A stretch of 64,000 nt of DNA from Symbiodinium natans. Its lineage: Eukaryota; Sar; Dinophyceae; Suessiales; Symbiodiniaceae. Below are positions 6,301 to 12,791 of this stretch, piece by piece (position 1 is the stretch's first letter; each line of letters opens with the position of its first letter). Under the pieces are notes generated by a model, which did no database searches, was not told the DNA's origin, and saw only the letters and a program-made list of their open reading frames with translations. The stretch is taken from positions 369,501-433,500 of the forward strand of contig CAJNDS010002072.1 of the NCBI GenBank assembly GCA_905221605.1. The letters run 5' to 3'. The position numbers were made by a program, and so were the translations under genes.

Positions 6301-8848
6301 GTTTAGGGTTTGGGGTTTGGGGTTTGGGGTTTAGGGTTTGGGGTTTGGGGTTTGGGGTTTAGGGTTTGGGGTTTAGGGTTTAGGGTTTATTGTTCGGGGT
6401 TTAGGGTTTGGGGTTTGGGGTTTAGGGTTCAGATGCGTTCAGGGTTTAGGGTTGGCTTCGGAAAGGAAAGCAGGCGCCCTAAGCACTGATGTTTGTCATG
6501 GGCCTCCCCCTTAAAGCCATCAGCCTGCAGATGCCCTGCTGGCACCCGAGTGCCGCATTCAACAGCAGAGTCATGCGCTCAACATTTTGTGAGTACATAC
6601 CCATATGTGTTTTTTTTTTAACGGGGAACACGCACAATATCTGCAATACTAAGCCCTAAACTCTAAACCCTAAACCCTAAACCCTGAACCCCAAAACCCT
6701 AAACCCTGAACCCCAAAACCCTAAACCCGAAACCCTAAACCCTAAACCCCAAACCCTAAACCTAAATCCTAAACCCCAAACCCCAAAATCCTAAACCCCA
6801 ACCCGGTGCAAGCCAAGGGCCGTAGTCGGATGTTCTCCAACAGCGGAGCATCGGCACCTTACCAGCGGCTCTGCCGAGGTAGACTGGTGGACCCTAGGGT
6901 TTAGGGTTTAGGGTTTCGGGTTTATAAGGTTTAGGGTTTCGGGTTTAGGGCTCTAAGGTAGTTCCTTTTTTGGGGCTAGTTCTAGGGGGACTCTAGTATA
7001 CTAAAAAAGTTATTACATAAGAGGCTTTAGGACTCTTCCGTGGTGAGATTTCTTTATATGGGGTTCATGTACCTAAGCAGGGAATAGTTTTGAGCTTTAA
7101 AGTACTTCCTGTATAGGTTTTTGGGGCCCAAGAATATACCATGAGATACCATGGACCGTCCACCCTCAGGGTTTAGTGTTCAGAATTTAGAGGTAACATG
7201 GACCATTAGGCTTTCGCCTGAGCCTGCAGGCCCTGCATCCACCGAGGGCCCCACAAAGCCACAGCGAACAGTGACCTGGCTCCTGGATCATCTTTCAGTC
7301 TGCGGGCTTGTTAGAAGGCTTTTTAGGGTTCACAGGGTAGGGTTTACAGGGTTTATAGGGTTTTTTGGTGCTTTTTTGGGTTCAGGGACCGACTGACTGG
7401 GCTTTAGGGCGTTTGAGTCGCAATCAGCACTTGAAATTCATGGTCTGCCCGAACCCACGCCATGCTGATTGTTCCCCGCACCATCTCGTCTGTCTCGCCG
7501 TTGGGGAAGAGCTGAAAGCGACCCCTGCCTCGGGAGTGCGAGAGCGGGGCTAAGAGATCGAAGGAGATTTGTTTTAATGACTGAAGGCCCAGTAGCCCCA
7601 AAGCCTAGGCACCACGAACATTGTCGTGTAGCCTTAGGAACCAGAACCTTGCTTGGGATAGTGCAGTGTTGCCCGACGGTAGGAAAAGTACCAAGCCACG
7701 ACCAACGAACCCGAAAGCGATACTCGGCTCCCATTGTTGAAGCTCGACCTTGTGCTCGGCTACCGTGCCGCATCGCTATCTCCCAGGTCTCAAAGTCTCA
7801 TGTCGGACATCATGTATTGTTGAGGCTTTAGGCGCAGGTGGCATGTGGGCATGAAGACCCCCCACCCAAAAAAAGCACCAACCCGACCCCTTACCCCCCT
7901 CAGCAAAAATCTCCAAAGCCCAAGCAAAATTCGAACCCCAAACCCAAAAAATCGGAAGCACCTCACATCCCAAAACCCGAAACCCAAAAAGCACTATAAA
8001 CATTGAACACGGGAAGCCAAACTCTTCTAGGGGCTTGGGGCGTAGGGGCATGTCTTCTGGGTTGCCCGGCAGCCGCCCGGGAGAGTAAACGTGGGTCTCG
8101 GCAGGAAGCGAAACATGCACTTGCTTCCCCAAATAATCTCGGGTTTAGGGTTTCGGGTTTAGGGTTTAGGGTTTAACCCTCAAACTTCCCTAACCCTAAA
8201 CCATTTTTGTGTCATTAGGTCTTTCAAGGATTCTAGACCCAAGCAAACGGGGTAGCACTGGCTGGGCGCCTCGGTCGAGGACGTAAGGTTTAGCAGTTTT
8301 TGGGTTTAGGAGTTTACGGTTTAGGGTTTAGGGTTTCGGGTTTTTAGGGTTGTCCTGCTGAGAGGTCGTCGAATGTCTTGGGTGAAGGCTGGGTGTTTCA
8401 TGGCGCGTTGAGGTCTAAGGGCCAGCTCCTGCAAGCAACTAACAGGTCTCGGAAAACAACCCTACACCCAAAGCCTTAAACCCCTCCACCCTTATCTCGC
8501 ATAATCCCAAAGCCAAAGACTGCAACGCATCGTCCACTGCGCAAGCAGAAGGCAACTTGGGCAATCGGAAGCCGCAAAATCATGTTGAAACAAGCTCTCA
8601 TAGGGTCGCGGCATCCATCCTAAGCCTTCCTTTCAACCAGATGAGGGTACCCTAAACCGGGTTTAGGGTCTTTGGTTTAGGGTTTAGGGTTTAGGGTACT
8701 TAAACCCTAAACCCTAAATCCTAAACCCCAAGCCCTAAACCCTAAACCCTAAACCCCTCAACCGCTGAACCTCTTCTCTCTGGCTCAGAGGCCGAGGCGA
8801 CTCCAACATGTCCCCCGGACGCAAGCTAGACAGTCGCTCGGCGGGCAT
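270..8848 (-). CDS. Gene A: intron-rich gene, unrecognised product (span of exons)
   Basis: Span from the stop codon TGA (270-272) to a possible start ATG (8846-8848). Exons found by hand: 270-343, 835-938, 1108-1217, 1438-1500, 1955-2014, 2763-2909, 3009-3073, 3463-3509, 3733-3783, 4054-4093, 4214-4298, 4380-4481, then after a gap 5530-5613, 6123-6207, 6487-6535, 6803-6870, and candidates 8202-8269, 8482-8619, 8755-8848. Exon lengths and end phases agree at every junction within 270-4481 and within 5530-6870. Most introns start GTTTAGG or GTCCATG and end in CCCTAAA-type repeat plus AG. No domain is recognised; the C-terminal part is mildly hydrophobic. Parts near 4482-5529 and 6871-8201 are unresolved, so it could be more than one gene. 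The upstream neighbour is gene B, on the same strand. Confidence 0.6.
455..554 (+). repeat. TTTAGGG array inside gene A last intron
   Basis: About 14 near-perfect heptamers, forming the 3' part of the intron as read on the minus strand. Confidence 0.95.
694..834 (-). repeat. 35-bp higher-order repeat of variant heptamers
   Basis: Four copies at exact 35-bp spacing (CCCTACA marks the unit start at 694, 729, 764, 799). Each unit holds five heptamers: CCCTACA, CCCTAAG, CCCTAAA, CACTAAA, CCCTAAA, with one change in the third copy. The minus-strand end supplies the GTTTAGGG donor of gene A intron 344-834. Confidence 0.9.
835..938 (-). CDS. Gene A exon
   Basis: 34 codons plus one base at each end. 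Preceded by CTTTAG and followed by the donor G|GTTTAGGG. Contains LLLVDSPTGDMYLELIPG. The first base G joins AG of exon 1108-1217 (AGG); the last base G joins AC of exon 270-343 (GAC). Confidence 0.75.
939..1107 (-). mobile_element. F1 introner with telomere-like insert
   Basis: On the minus strand the intron starts GTCCGTGTACCTCATTG and ends TGCACGGACCTTTAG, the two halves of the F1 palindrome. A degenerate TTTAGGG stretch (961-1015) sits in the middle. Boundaries coincide with the exons on both sides. Confidence 0.7.
1108..1217 (-). CDS. Gene A exon
   Basis: 36 codons plus AG. Starts after CTCCAG and ends CCTGAAAG before the F1 donor GTCCGTG. Contains the hydrophobic run CIIVFALTFVA, a possible membrane segment. 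An in-frame TGA just upstream of the acceptor limits the start. Confidence 0.7.
1331..1437 (-). repeat. Degenerate CCCTAAA block
   Basis: Mixed CCCTAAA/CCCTCAG/CCTCAAA units. The right end provides donor GTTTGAGG for exon 1438-1500. Confidence 0.8.
1438..1500 (-). CDS. Gene A exon
   Basis: 21 codons, phase 0 at both ends, reading GRSPDFLAHRVLEHLRKLGL plus R. Acceptor GTCAG, donor GTTTGAGG. Confidence 0.65.
1517..1650 (+). repeat. TTTAGGG block, partly degenerate
   Basis: Perfect units at 1517-1556, then degenerate units to about 1650. It forms the 3' part of intron 1501-1954. Unique sequence 1655-1740 beyond it shows no exon I can fix; a G-run follows at 1741-1757. Confidence 0.9.
1955..2014 (-). 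CDS. Gene A exon
   Basis: 20 codons, phase 0-0, between acceptor ATCCTAG and donor GTTTGGG. Reads NRCGSGFAQMRRSANVPERR. Confidence 0.65.
2211..2327. mobile_element. F2 inverted-repeat element
   Basis: Palindromic element with ends TAGGCTGCCCAGTAACCTAG and CTACTGGGCATCCTAG. A near copy lies at 57520-57630. On the minus strand it could be a GA-AG intron (GATGCCCAG...CAGCCTAG). Here it lies inside gene A intron 2015-2762. Confidence 0.8.
2342..2444. mobile_element. F1 inverted-repeat element
   Basis: GGTCCATGTACCTGATTATT and its complement AATAATCAGGTACATGGACC-like end flank an inner palindrome (TACTTGGGCC...GGCCCAAGTA). Nested in intron 2015-2762. Confidence 0.85.
2446..2553. mobile_element. 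F6 inverted-repeat element
   Basis: Ends TTTGGGATATTCCCCCTTAT and ATAAGGGGGGCATCCCAA. Related copies at 25103-25218 and, partial, 43474-43537. It abuts the F1 copy. Confidence 0.75.
2763..2909 (-). CDS. Gene A exon
   Basis: 49 codons, phase 0-0. Begins directly after the F1 end (CCCTTTAG) with GLNKRYEDP and ends GAGVQ before donor GTTTACAG. Proline-rich in the first half. Confidence 0.7.
2910..3008 (-). mobile_element. F1 introner, exactly one intron
   Basis: A 99-bp F1 palindrome that is the complete intron: donor GTCCATTACCTCATTATT, acceptor ACATCAACCCTTTAG. Both neighbouring exons are phase 0. Best single example that F1 elements are introns. Confidence 0.75.
3009..3073 (-). CDS. Gene A exon
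   Basis: Two bases (GC) plus 21 codons, SKDPRREGQVLLQKF then LSFPIG. Acceptor CCCCAAG; GC joins the C of exon 3463-3509. Confidence 0.65.
3099..3144 (+). repeat. TTTAGGG block
   Basis: Six clean heptamers near the 3' end of intron 3074-3462. The opposite CCCTAAA block of the same intron is at 3310-3385. Confidence 0.95.
3463..3509 (-). CDS. Gene A exon
   Basis: 15 codons WQLFQASRHKLSCPS with one base at each end. Acceptor GGCTCCAG, donor GTAAAGG. Another frame is open, but only this one agrees in phase and has a consensus-like donor. Confidence 0.6.
3522..3720 (+). repeat. TTTAGGGG octamer-type variant array
   Basis: Repeats here are mostly TTTAGGGG and TTCTAGGGG rather than TTTAGGG. Confidence 0.9.
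3733..3783 (-). CDS. Gene A exon, basic
   Basis: 16 codons QKDCTKLVHLRKKRRP, one base before and AA after; AA plus G gives Lys at the next exon. Acceptor ACCCGCAG, donor GTATGAAC. The KKRR run could be a nuclear signal (weak inference). Confidence 0.65.
3840..3965. repeat. AT-rich inverted repeat in intron
   Basis: Imperfect palindrome (TTGTGAAATTATACCGGCC against GGCCATATCACAA; ATTCGAGTA against TACTCGAAT), AT-richer than its surroundings. Probably an introner of another family. Confidence 0.5.
4054..4093 (-). CDS. Gene A exon
   Basis: 12 codons LDVEGTHQGTGI with two bases at each end. Starts right after the F1 end CCCTTAG. Donor GTCGCAGG is less convincing than others; chosen for phase. 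Confidence 0.5.
4094..4213 (-). mobile_element. F1 introner
   Basis: F1 palindrome (4094-4199) plus about 14 bp; the intron most likely runs from GTATGTCG (4213) to CCCTTAG. Confidence 0.65.
4214..4298 (-). CDS. Gene A exon
   Basis: 28 codons plus G, starting RRIAIASWAVGLEKYVMQLP. Acceptor CAAGTAG, donor GTATGTCG. Phase agrees on both sides. Confidence 0.7.
4316..4379 (-). repeat. CCCTAAA block at intron 5' end
   Basis: Eight units. On the minus strand this is GTTTAGGG repeated, starting directly at the donor of exon 4380-4481. Confidence 0.95.
4380..4481 (-). CDS. Gene A exon
   Basis: 34 codons, phase 0-0: VEQSLLIKDLQYAEQRAQF then GGFFYIFGREPVSFA. Acceptor CTTTTCCAG, donor A|GTTTAGGG. A longer version with an acceptor further right (to about 4534) is possible. 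The next exon upstream is probably 4661-4725 (frame ambiguous). Confidence 0.75.
4661..4725 (-). CDS. Probable exon, frame ambiguous
   Basis: Unique segment between CCCTAAA (left) and TTTGGGG (right) blocks; acceptor ACCAAG, donor GTTTGGG. Two open minus frames remain (SLGALNRVEAPAQEPP or SPSEPSTVSRPLRRSL). Confidence 0.45.
4728..4950 (+). repeat. TTTGGGG/TTTAGGG mixed array
   Basis: Alternating TTTGGGG and TTTAGGG units with single-base drift. Confidence 0.9.
5175..5330 (+). repeat. GA-rich microsatellite
   Basis: (GA)n and GGGAGA units. The serine/leucine-rich frames across it are artefacts. Confidence 0.95.
5474..5529 (-). repeat. CCCTAAA block at intron 5' end
   Basis: Includes CCCTATA variants; gives donor GTTTAGGG to exon 5530-5613. 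Confidence 0.9.
5530..5613 (-). CDS. Gene A exon (second chain)
   Basis: 28 codons, phase 0-0: GDVMDLSLELDTSEAAGFSE then DRVVLLQR. Acceptor GCCTTGCAG. Acidic. Confidence 0.75.
5941..6107 (-). repeat. (CCCCAAAA)n array
   Basis: About 20 units of CCCCAAAA, the same sequence as spirotrich ciliate telomeres, directly beside CCCTAAA units. Here it lies inside an intron. Confidence 0.95.
6123..6207 (-). CDS. Gene A exon (second chain)
   Basis: 28 codons, with GSATFCRLEALGMDARGFWG at its end. Acceptor TCCCAAG, donor GTTAAGGG. Other frames are partly open; this one is phase-consistent with both neighbours. Confidence 0.6.
6218..6450 (+). repeat. TTTAGGG/TTTGGGG mixed array
   Basis: About 30 units alternating TTTAGGG and TTTGGGG. 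Confidence 0.95.
6487..6535 (-). CDS. Gene A exon (second chain)
   Basis: 15 codons HLQADGFKGEAHDKH with two bases each side. Acceptor GCCAGCAG, donor GTGCTTAGG. Its phases link the exons 6803-6870 and 6123-6207. Confidence 0.6.
6650..6801 (-). repeat. CCCTAAA/CCCCAAA array
   Basis: About 20 variant units; the right end supplies donor GTTGGGG for exon 6803-6870. Confidence 0.9.
6803..6870 (-). CDS. Gene A exon (second chain)
   Basis: 22 codons, starting AAGKVPMLRCWRTSDYGPWL, one base at each end. Acceptor CTCGGCAG. Confidence 0.7.
6957..7045. mobile_element. F11 inverted-repeat element
   Basis: Shares AGTTCCTTTTTT, TAGTT.TAGGGG and TCTAGTATACTA with 9133-9220. Confidence 0.6.
7064..7153. 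mobile_element. F1 element, diverged
   Basis: GTTCATGTACCTAAGCAGG and CCATGAGATACCATGGACC ends with the AAAGTACTTCCTGTATAGG core. Confidence 0.7.
7204..7299 (-). CDS. Probable exon, 3' end unresolved
   Basis: Acceptor CCCGCAG then LKDDPGARSLFAVALWGPRW and 7 more open codons. A TAA precedes the F1-like GTCCATG donor, so the true donor is earlier, possibly GC-type. Confidence 0.45.
7404..7775 (-). CDS. Coding-like stretch, structure unresolved
   Basis: Minus frames here look coding (for example GRFQLFPNGETDEMVRGTI around 7440-7540), but two frames overlap and I could not fix splice sites. No telomere-like repeats interrupt it. Confidence 0.4.
7990..8140 (-). CDS. Probable exon
   Basis: Open frame with HVSLPAETHVYSPGRLPG and PLRPKPLEEFGFPC ending before GTTTATAG. 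Phase does not fit exon 8202-8269 directly. Confidence 0.4.
8202..8269 (-). CDS. Gene A candidate exon
   Basis: 22 codons plus TG: APSQCYPVCLGLESLKDLMT then QK. Donor TG|GTTTAGGG, acceptor CGACCGAG. Only one open frame. Confidence 0.65.
8482..8619 (-). CDS. Gene A candidate exon
   Basis: Up to 46 codons, including FNMILRLPIAQVAFCLRSG and CVAVFGFGIMRDKGGG. Donor GTTTAAGG. Start at CTTAG|GAT, or at ATGAGAG|CT which would fit the phase of exon 8755-8856. Confidence 0.6.
8651..8753. repeat. Inverted junction of telomere-like arrays
   Basis: TTTAGGG units (8651-8698) meet CCCTAAA units (8702-8753) almost directly: an inverted pair that could form a long hairpin. It is the body of the intron between exons 8755-8856 and 8482-8619. 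Confidence 0.9.
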
Positions 8849-8856
8849 GGCCACAC
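8755..8856 (-). CDS. Gene A possible first coding exon
   Basis: 33 open codons plus one base, donor G|GTTTAGGG. Contains an ATG (8846-8848) followed by PAERLSSLRPGDMLESPRPL. Because gene B ends just upstream, this ATG may be the gene A start; alternatively it is internal with acceptor CTGAG after an A18 run. Confidence 0.6.
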
Positions 8857-8860
8857 CTCA

Positions 8861-8887
8861 GTTTTTTTTTTTTTTTTTTGGGGGGGT
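8861..8887 (+). repeat. T-run followed by G-run
   Basis: T18 then G7, running into a TTTAGGG array (8888-9003). Confidence 0.95.
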
Positions 8888-9003
8888 AGGGTTTAGGGTT
8901 TAGGGTTTAGGGTTTAGGGTTTAGGGTTTAGGGTTTGGGGTTTAGGGTTTAGGGTTCAGGGTTTAGGGTTTAGGGTTCAGGGTTTAGGGTTTAGGGGTTG
9001 AGG
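8888..9003 (+). repeat. TTTAGGG array
   Basis: About 16 units with a few TTCAGGG and TTTGGGG. Confidence 0.95.
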
Positions 9004-9016
9004 GCTAGGGCAGTCT

Positions 9017-9100
9017 TACTTCTCCGATCGCCGAAAAACAAAAACGATTTAACTTTCAATTTCTACTAGCCACAAAATAACCTTAAACAAAATCAAGTTC
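9017..9100. mobile_element. F5 element, diverged
   Basis: CTTACTTCTCCGATC and TTTCTACTAG match copies at 40590-40690 and 44027-44100. Confidence 0.55.
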
Positions 9101-9132
9101 AACGGTGCTGAATGAAGCACCTTACCTGAAAG

Positions 9133-9220
9133 CTCTAAAGCAGTTCCTTTTTTGAGGGTTAGTTATAGGGGATTCTAGTATACTACCCTACAAAGGTACC
9201 ACACAGGAGCCTTTAGGTAC
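9133..9220. mobile_element. F11 inverted-repeat element
   Basis: Second copy of the element at 6957-7045, with TTCTAGTATACTA and AGGAGCCTTTAG. Confidence 0.6.
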
Positions 9221-9276
9221 AGCCTAAAACCCAAAACGATTGGTAGGACACAGTTAGCTCTCGTGCCCGCATCGGA

Positions 9277-9413
9277 TCATTTCCAATCAGCTTCTGCTGA
9301 TGTCAGACTGGCGAGAGCGAGAGCATCGTGGGCCTCTTCAGTCCTTGAAAACCGTGCTCGAGCCCACGTGTTGTCCTTGGCGGAGAAGAAGCCATCCAGA
9401 GATCGAGATGCAT
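9277..9413 (-). CDS. Gene B terminal exon
   Basis: Two bases plus 44 codons and TGA; ASRSLDGFFSAKDNTWARAR leads, EADWK ends it. Acceptor CCCGAG; the first bases AT join G of exon 9968-10050 as GAT. Confidence 0.75.
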
Positions 9414-12400
9414 CTCGGGTTTTCTAAACTTAGGAACTGGAGATGCAGCTGGAATCTTATATGTACCCACAAGTAAGAATAGCCTGAAGCCTGATTCGAT
9501 GCTTCAATGCTGCATCAAATGAACACTTTACGCCCCTCCCCCCCCCCCCCCCCCCCCCCGCTCCCCCTCAACTAGACGCTCGTCCCCCCCCCCCCCCCCC
9601 CCCCCCCCGGCCGTCCCCCCAGGGTTTAAGGCTGAGAGGATCAGGATTCAGGGCTTAGAGGGCTTAATTAGGGTTTAGGGCTTGAGGCAAAAAAAACCCT
9701 ACATGAACCCTAAACCCCAAGCCCCAAACCCCATACTTCCTCCCTGTGTCCTCTTTGATGTTTAATTAGGCTTCGGTTTTCAGGTTTTAGGGTTTAGGCC
9801 CCCCCTAACTTTCAACATATTTTCCGGCCGAGGCTAATTTCAGATTTAGGGGGGGGAAGGAAGGGTTTTAGTATTAGGGGGAGGAGGGGGTTGCACTGGA
9901 GTCGATAAGGCGGGGCTGAGCCCCAAAACCAGGCCAAACCCTAAACCCTAAACCCTAAACCTTGAACCCCAAATTTCAAAAGCCTCATCCTTAGTCGCTT
10001 CTGCGAAGAATTCCCTCTGCTCCTCCGCTCCCGTGGGTGTGGGTTGAGAACTATTTTTTGAGATTGGGGCCTTGTGCTCAACAGGGTTTAGGGTTTAGGG
10101 TTTAGGGTTTAGGGTTTAGGGTTTAGGGTTTAGGGTTTAGGGTTTAGGGTTTAGGGTTTAGGGTTTAGGGTTTAGGGTCGGCCCAAAGACAAACAGATCA
10201 GAGGCCGCCGCGCCAAGAAAACCGTCTGCCGTCCTCTGCTGCCTGGACTGCTTCGACCTGGCTCCACGTCCGCCACCTACTATTTGCTTAAGAACCCCAA
10301 AAGAATAAATAATGATGATAATAAGATTAATAAGAATAAGAAGAAGCCCCAGTTCACCCTTAAGAGAGAAGACTTTTTGGGGGGTTCTTAAGCAATTCGT
10401 AGCCACTGTTTCACTAGCTTGCCAAAGCAACCCAGGCCCGAACCTGCACAAGGGAACAAGGATTATACTGAACCCTAAGCCCTAAACCCTAAACCCTAAA
10501 CCCCCAACCCTAAACCTCAAACCCTAAACCCTAAACCCTAAACCCTAAACCCTAAACCTTCTTCAGAAAGTGGTAAACACCAAACATCGCTGCCCCAGAC
10601 CCTAAGACCCTAAACTACTAGACAAACCCTAACTCCAAAATCTCCTCCACCTCGTAGGCGTCGCCCCAGACAGCACCGCATCTCTCCAGGTAGGCACCAA
10701 GGCTGGTGCTGCCTGCATATTGGGTTTATGTTTTAGCGTTTAAGGCTTAGGGTTTAGGGTTTAGGGTTTAGGGTTAGGGCTTCGAATTCTAAAGTCCAGG
10801 GCTGAGTTGTAGGGCTTTCTGCTCTTTTTTGAAGGGAAGATATTGAATCCTAAACCCTAAACGGAGGATGTTTAAGATCATGGCTTAACATAAGCAGCAA
10901 TGAACCCAAAAAGGCTTGTGCGCAAAGGATTTCCTCATGCTTGGATCTGAAGGTTTAGGGTTTATAGGCGGTTCAAAACCCAACTACAGATCAGGCAGGA
11001 GCGATGTGCTGATCCCACGTGCTTGAACTGCACCTTGAACAGAAACGGAGCAATCTCATAAACCCAAAACCGAGAACTCGAAAGCGTTGATGTGTGGAGT
11101 GTGGATGTCGGGCTTGGGATCGCTACAGGGCATTACCCACGACTATGCCGATGTTCCTACATCTATATAGTTCAGACAAGCTCCCCCCCCCCCCCCCCCC
11201 CAAATGATTCGGGTTTAGGGTTTATACGGCTTAGGGTTTGACTAGGGTTTAGGGTTCAGGGTTTGAGTAGTTTAGGGTTTAAGTAGGGTTTAGGGTACAG
11301 TTTCTAAAAACCCCGTAGAGAACCTAGACATCGGCCTCGAGGCCTCAAGCCTCTCATGAGACCTGCGGCAAAGCGAGTCCTACCTGCCTAACTAAAGGAT
11401 CCTCATGTAGGACTTTTCTGGTGCAGTATACTAGAACCGCTAGCCTAGTCTAACCCTCAGCTAAGAGCAAGTCAAGGGAAGTTGCCTTAGCTGTGTACAT
11501 ACATACATACATATATACATACATACGTATTCTTTTCATTATCCTGTTGCGGGTAGTAGAATATACAGGATACTCAAGGCACACCCGAAACTCCAAACCG
11601 TAAGCCCCGAGGACCCAGGATGACGTGCCTGGTTCCAGGCTGCTAAATCTCCGGCCTCAAGCTGAGCCGACATGTCATCCGGGTTGCTGGCATTTGGTCA
11701 GGGTTTAGGGTTTGGGGTCCAGGGTGAGGGTCTATGGTTGAGGGTTTTCAGGGCAAGTTTCCTGTCGAATCAACGTGGGAACCCAAACCCCAAGAGCATT
11801 GCGGGGTTGTAATTCGCAATGGGACTCACTCTTTTTCTCCTGCAACTTCTCGGCCGCCTTGTCCGACACAGGAAAGGAGAAAGATATGCGGGATGCTGCT
11901 GTTCAGCAAGCGACACAGAGCTGTGCTTGGAGACGGAACTGAAGTGCTGAGCATCCGCAGATCAGCATCAGCAGAGCTTAGGCCTTCTAAACTGGATCCT
12001 TTCCGGATTTTCTTCGAGATGCAAGGCCCTTCCTCCTGGAGTCCCAGGAGGTTCTTGAGACGCTCTCCTCAGAAGGTCTCTGCATGCAGTTCCCGCGCTT
12101 TCGCCGGGCAGATCCTCGGGCGCACCAGGCAGCCAGCGTAGGTCCTGAGAGGTGGAGAGACGTTGTCGTAAGAACCGGAAGTCTGACACAACCCTAAAGC
12201 CTAAACCCTAAACCCTAATCCTGGGTCCTAAACCCTAAAAACTAAACCCTAACCCTAAACCCTAAACCCAATAGTTTGAGGCTTCAGAGGCAGAAGCAGC
12301 CGAAAGAGCAAAGCTCTGCAGATCTTTTGCCAAAACTGCAAGCCTTCTGCAAGCCACAACCCTCAGCGCTGACAACTGCAGCTGCCTACAAACCCTGAAG

Positions 12401-12747
12401 CCACTCAGCTCCCTCAAGCCTAACCCCCCCCCCCCCAAAAAAAAAAAAAAAACAAACACATAAAAAAGCACTACATTCTGAACAATGCAGAGCCCCAGCC
12501 CGAATGCCGGAAGCTCCCAAGGCCCCTCAAAGAACTTTGTTGGGGATATATTATTGTTGCTATGGCATTTTGGGGAATATCCAATATTGGGTGGCTGGGG
12601 GGTGGGAGGGGGGAGTTGCTTTCCCAGGAGGATTGTGAGCCCCATTTCCCTGCACTCCCCCAGTTGTCGTCCAAGCCACGGCGCATGTTCTTTACCGGAA
12701 GCATGGCTGCTGTGGAGATCAATCCAGGGAGTCCAGGCCGATGCTAC
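9277..12747 (-). CDS. Gene B: intron-rich gene, unrecognised product (span of exons)
   Basis: Stop TGA at 9277-9279. Chained exons with matching phases: 9277-9413, 9968-10050, 10223-10279, 10399-10443, 10634-10712. Candidates upstream: 10863-10946, 11324-11362, then another phase-consistent chain 11830-11857, 11993-12144, 12268-12419, 12696-12747. The C-terminal part is rich in Glu/Ala helices (AEATKDEAFEIWD, EAHDALALASLTSAEADWK) and looks soluble. No family recognised. One intron (10280-10398) is an F3 element that fits only if it splices GA-AG. Gene A follows about 430 bp downstream on the same strand. Whether 11324-12747 belongs to the same gene is unproven. Confidence 0.6.
9538..9608 (+). 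repeat. Two C homopolymer runs
   Basis: C-runs of about 20 bases at 9538-9558 and 9584-9608 inside gene B intron 9414-9967. Confidence 0.95.
9938..9967 (-). repeat. CCCTAAA block
   Basis: Short block; its right end CTTGAAC gives donor GTTCAAGG. Confidence 0.85.
9968..10050 (-). CDS. Gene B exon
   Basis: 27 codons SQPTPTGAEEQREFFAEATK then DEAFEIW, one base each side. Acceptor AAAATAG, donor GTTCAAGG. Confidence 0.75.
10083..10180 (+). repeat. TTTAGGG array
   Basis: 14 perfect units in intron 10051-10222. Confidence 0.98.
10223..10279 (-). CDS. Gene B exon
   Basis: 18 codons RWRTWSQVEAVQAAEDGR, one base before, CG after. Donor GTTTTCTT. Confidence 0.65.
10280..10398 (-). mobile_element. 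F3 introner, probably GA-AG
   Basis: Palindrome with ends GAATTGCTTAAGAACCCC and GGGGTTCTTAAGCAAATAG (minus sense), AT-rich centre. Flanking exon phases match only if the donor is GA. Relatives at 32262-32355 and, partial, 16789-16815 and 57725-57800. Confidence 0.65.
10399..10443 (-). CDS. Gene B exon
   Basis: 14 codons FGPGLLWQASETVA, one base before, AC after. Strong acceptor TTCCCTTGTGCAG. Confidence 0.7.
10470..10556 (-). repeat. CCCTAAA array
   Basis: About 12 units, in intron 10444-10633. Confidence 0.95.
10634..10712 (-). CDS. Gene B exon
   Basis: 25 codons with LGAYLERCGAVWGDAYEVEE, two bases each side; GA joins G of the next exon. Acceptor ATATGCAG, donor GTTAGGG. All three minus frames are open, but phase selects this one. 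Confidence 0.7.
10863..10946 (-). CDS. Gene B candidate exon
   Basis: 27 codons SKHEEILCAQAFLGSLLLML and more; acceptor CCTTCAG, donor CC|GTTTAGGG. Its end phase does not fit exon 10634-10712, so a micro-exon may lie between. Confidence 0.55.
11324..11362 (-). CDS. Candidate small exon
   Basis: 12 codons SHERLEASRPMS; acceptor GCCGCAG, donor GTTCTCTA; AG end fits the A start of exon 10863-10946. Confidence 0.45.
11505..11527 (+). repeat. ATAC microsatellite
   Basis: (CATA)n-like run ACATACATACATACATAT. Confidence 0.9.
11830..11857 (-). CDS. Candidate small exon
   Basis: 9 codons RPRSCRRKR with a 1-base start fitting CA of exon 11993-12144; acceptor GGACAAG after a pyrimidine-rich tract, donor GTGAGTCC. 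Confidence 0.45.
11993..12144 (-). CDS. Gene B region exon
   Basis: 50 codons plus CA, beginning DLRWLPGAPEDLPGESAGTA. Strong acceptor TCTCCACCTCTCAG; donor GTTTAGAAG. Confidence 0.75.
12268..12419 (-). CDS. Gene B region exon
   Basis: Two bases plus 50 codons: LRELSGFRVCRQLQLSALRV and on to SEASNYW, phase 0 end at donor GTTTAGGG. Helical, Leu/Ala-rich. The acceptor GGTTAG follows a T16G14 run (minus sense). Confidence 0.7.
12423..12452 (+). repeat. C-run followed by A-run
   Basis: C14A16 on the plus strand, i.e. T then G on the coding strand, adjoining the acceptor of exon 12268-12419. Confidence 0.95.
12696..12747 (-). CDS. Gene B region exon
   Basis: 17 codons VASAWTPWIDLHSSHAS plus G. 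Acceptor CGACTCAG, donor GTAAAGAAC; G joins GC of the next exon. Confidence 0.65.
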
Positions 12748-12769
12748 CTGAGTCGGAGGACTTGGGGGC

Positions 12770-12791
12770 TTGGGGGGGGGGGGGGGGGGGG
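12770..12791 (+). repeat. G homopolymer
   Basis: About 20 Gs with one A. Confidence 0.9.

Noticed and set aside
11734-12141. Plus-strand 135-codon frame
   Set aside because: It is antisense to the well-bounded exon 11993-12144 and starts in degenerate repeat.
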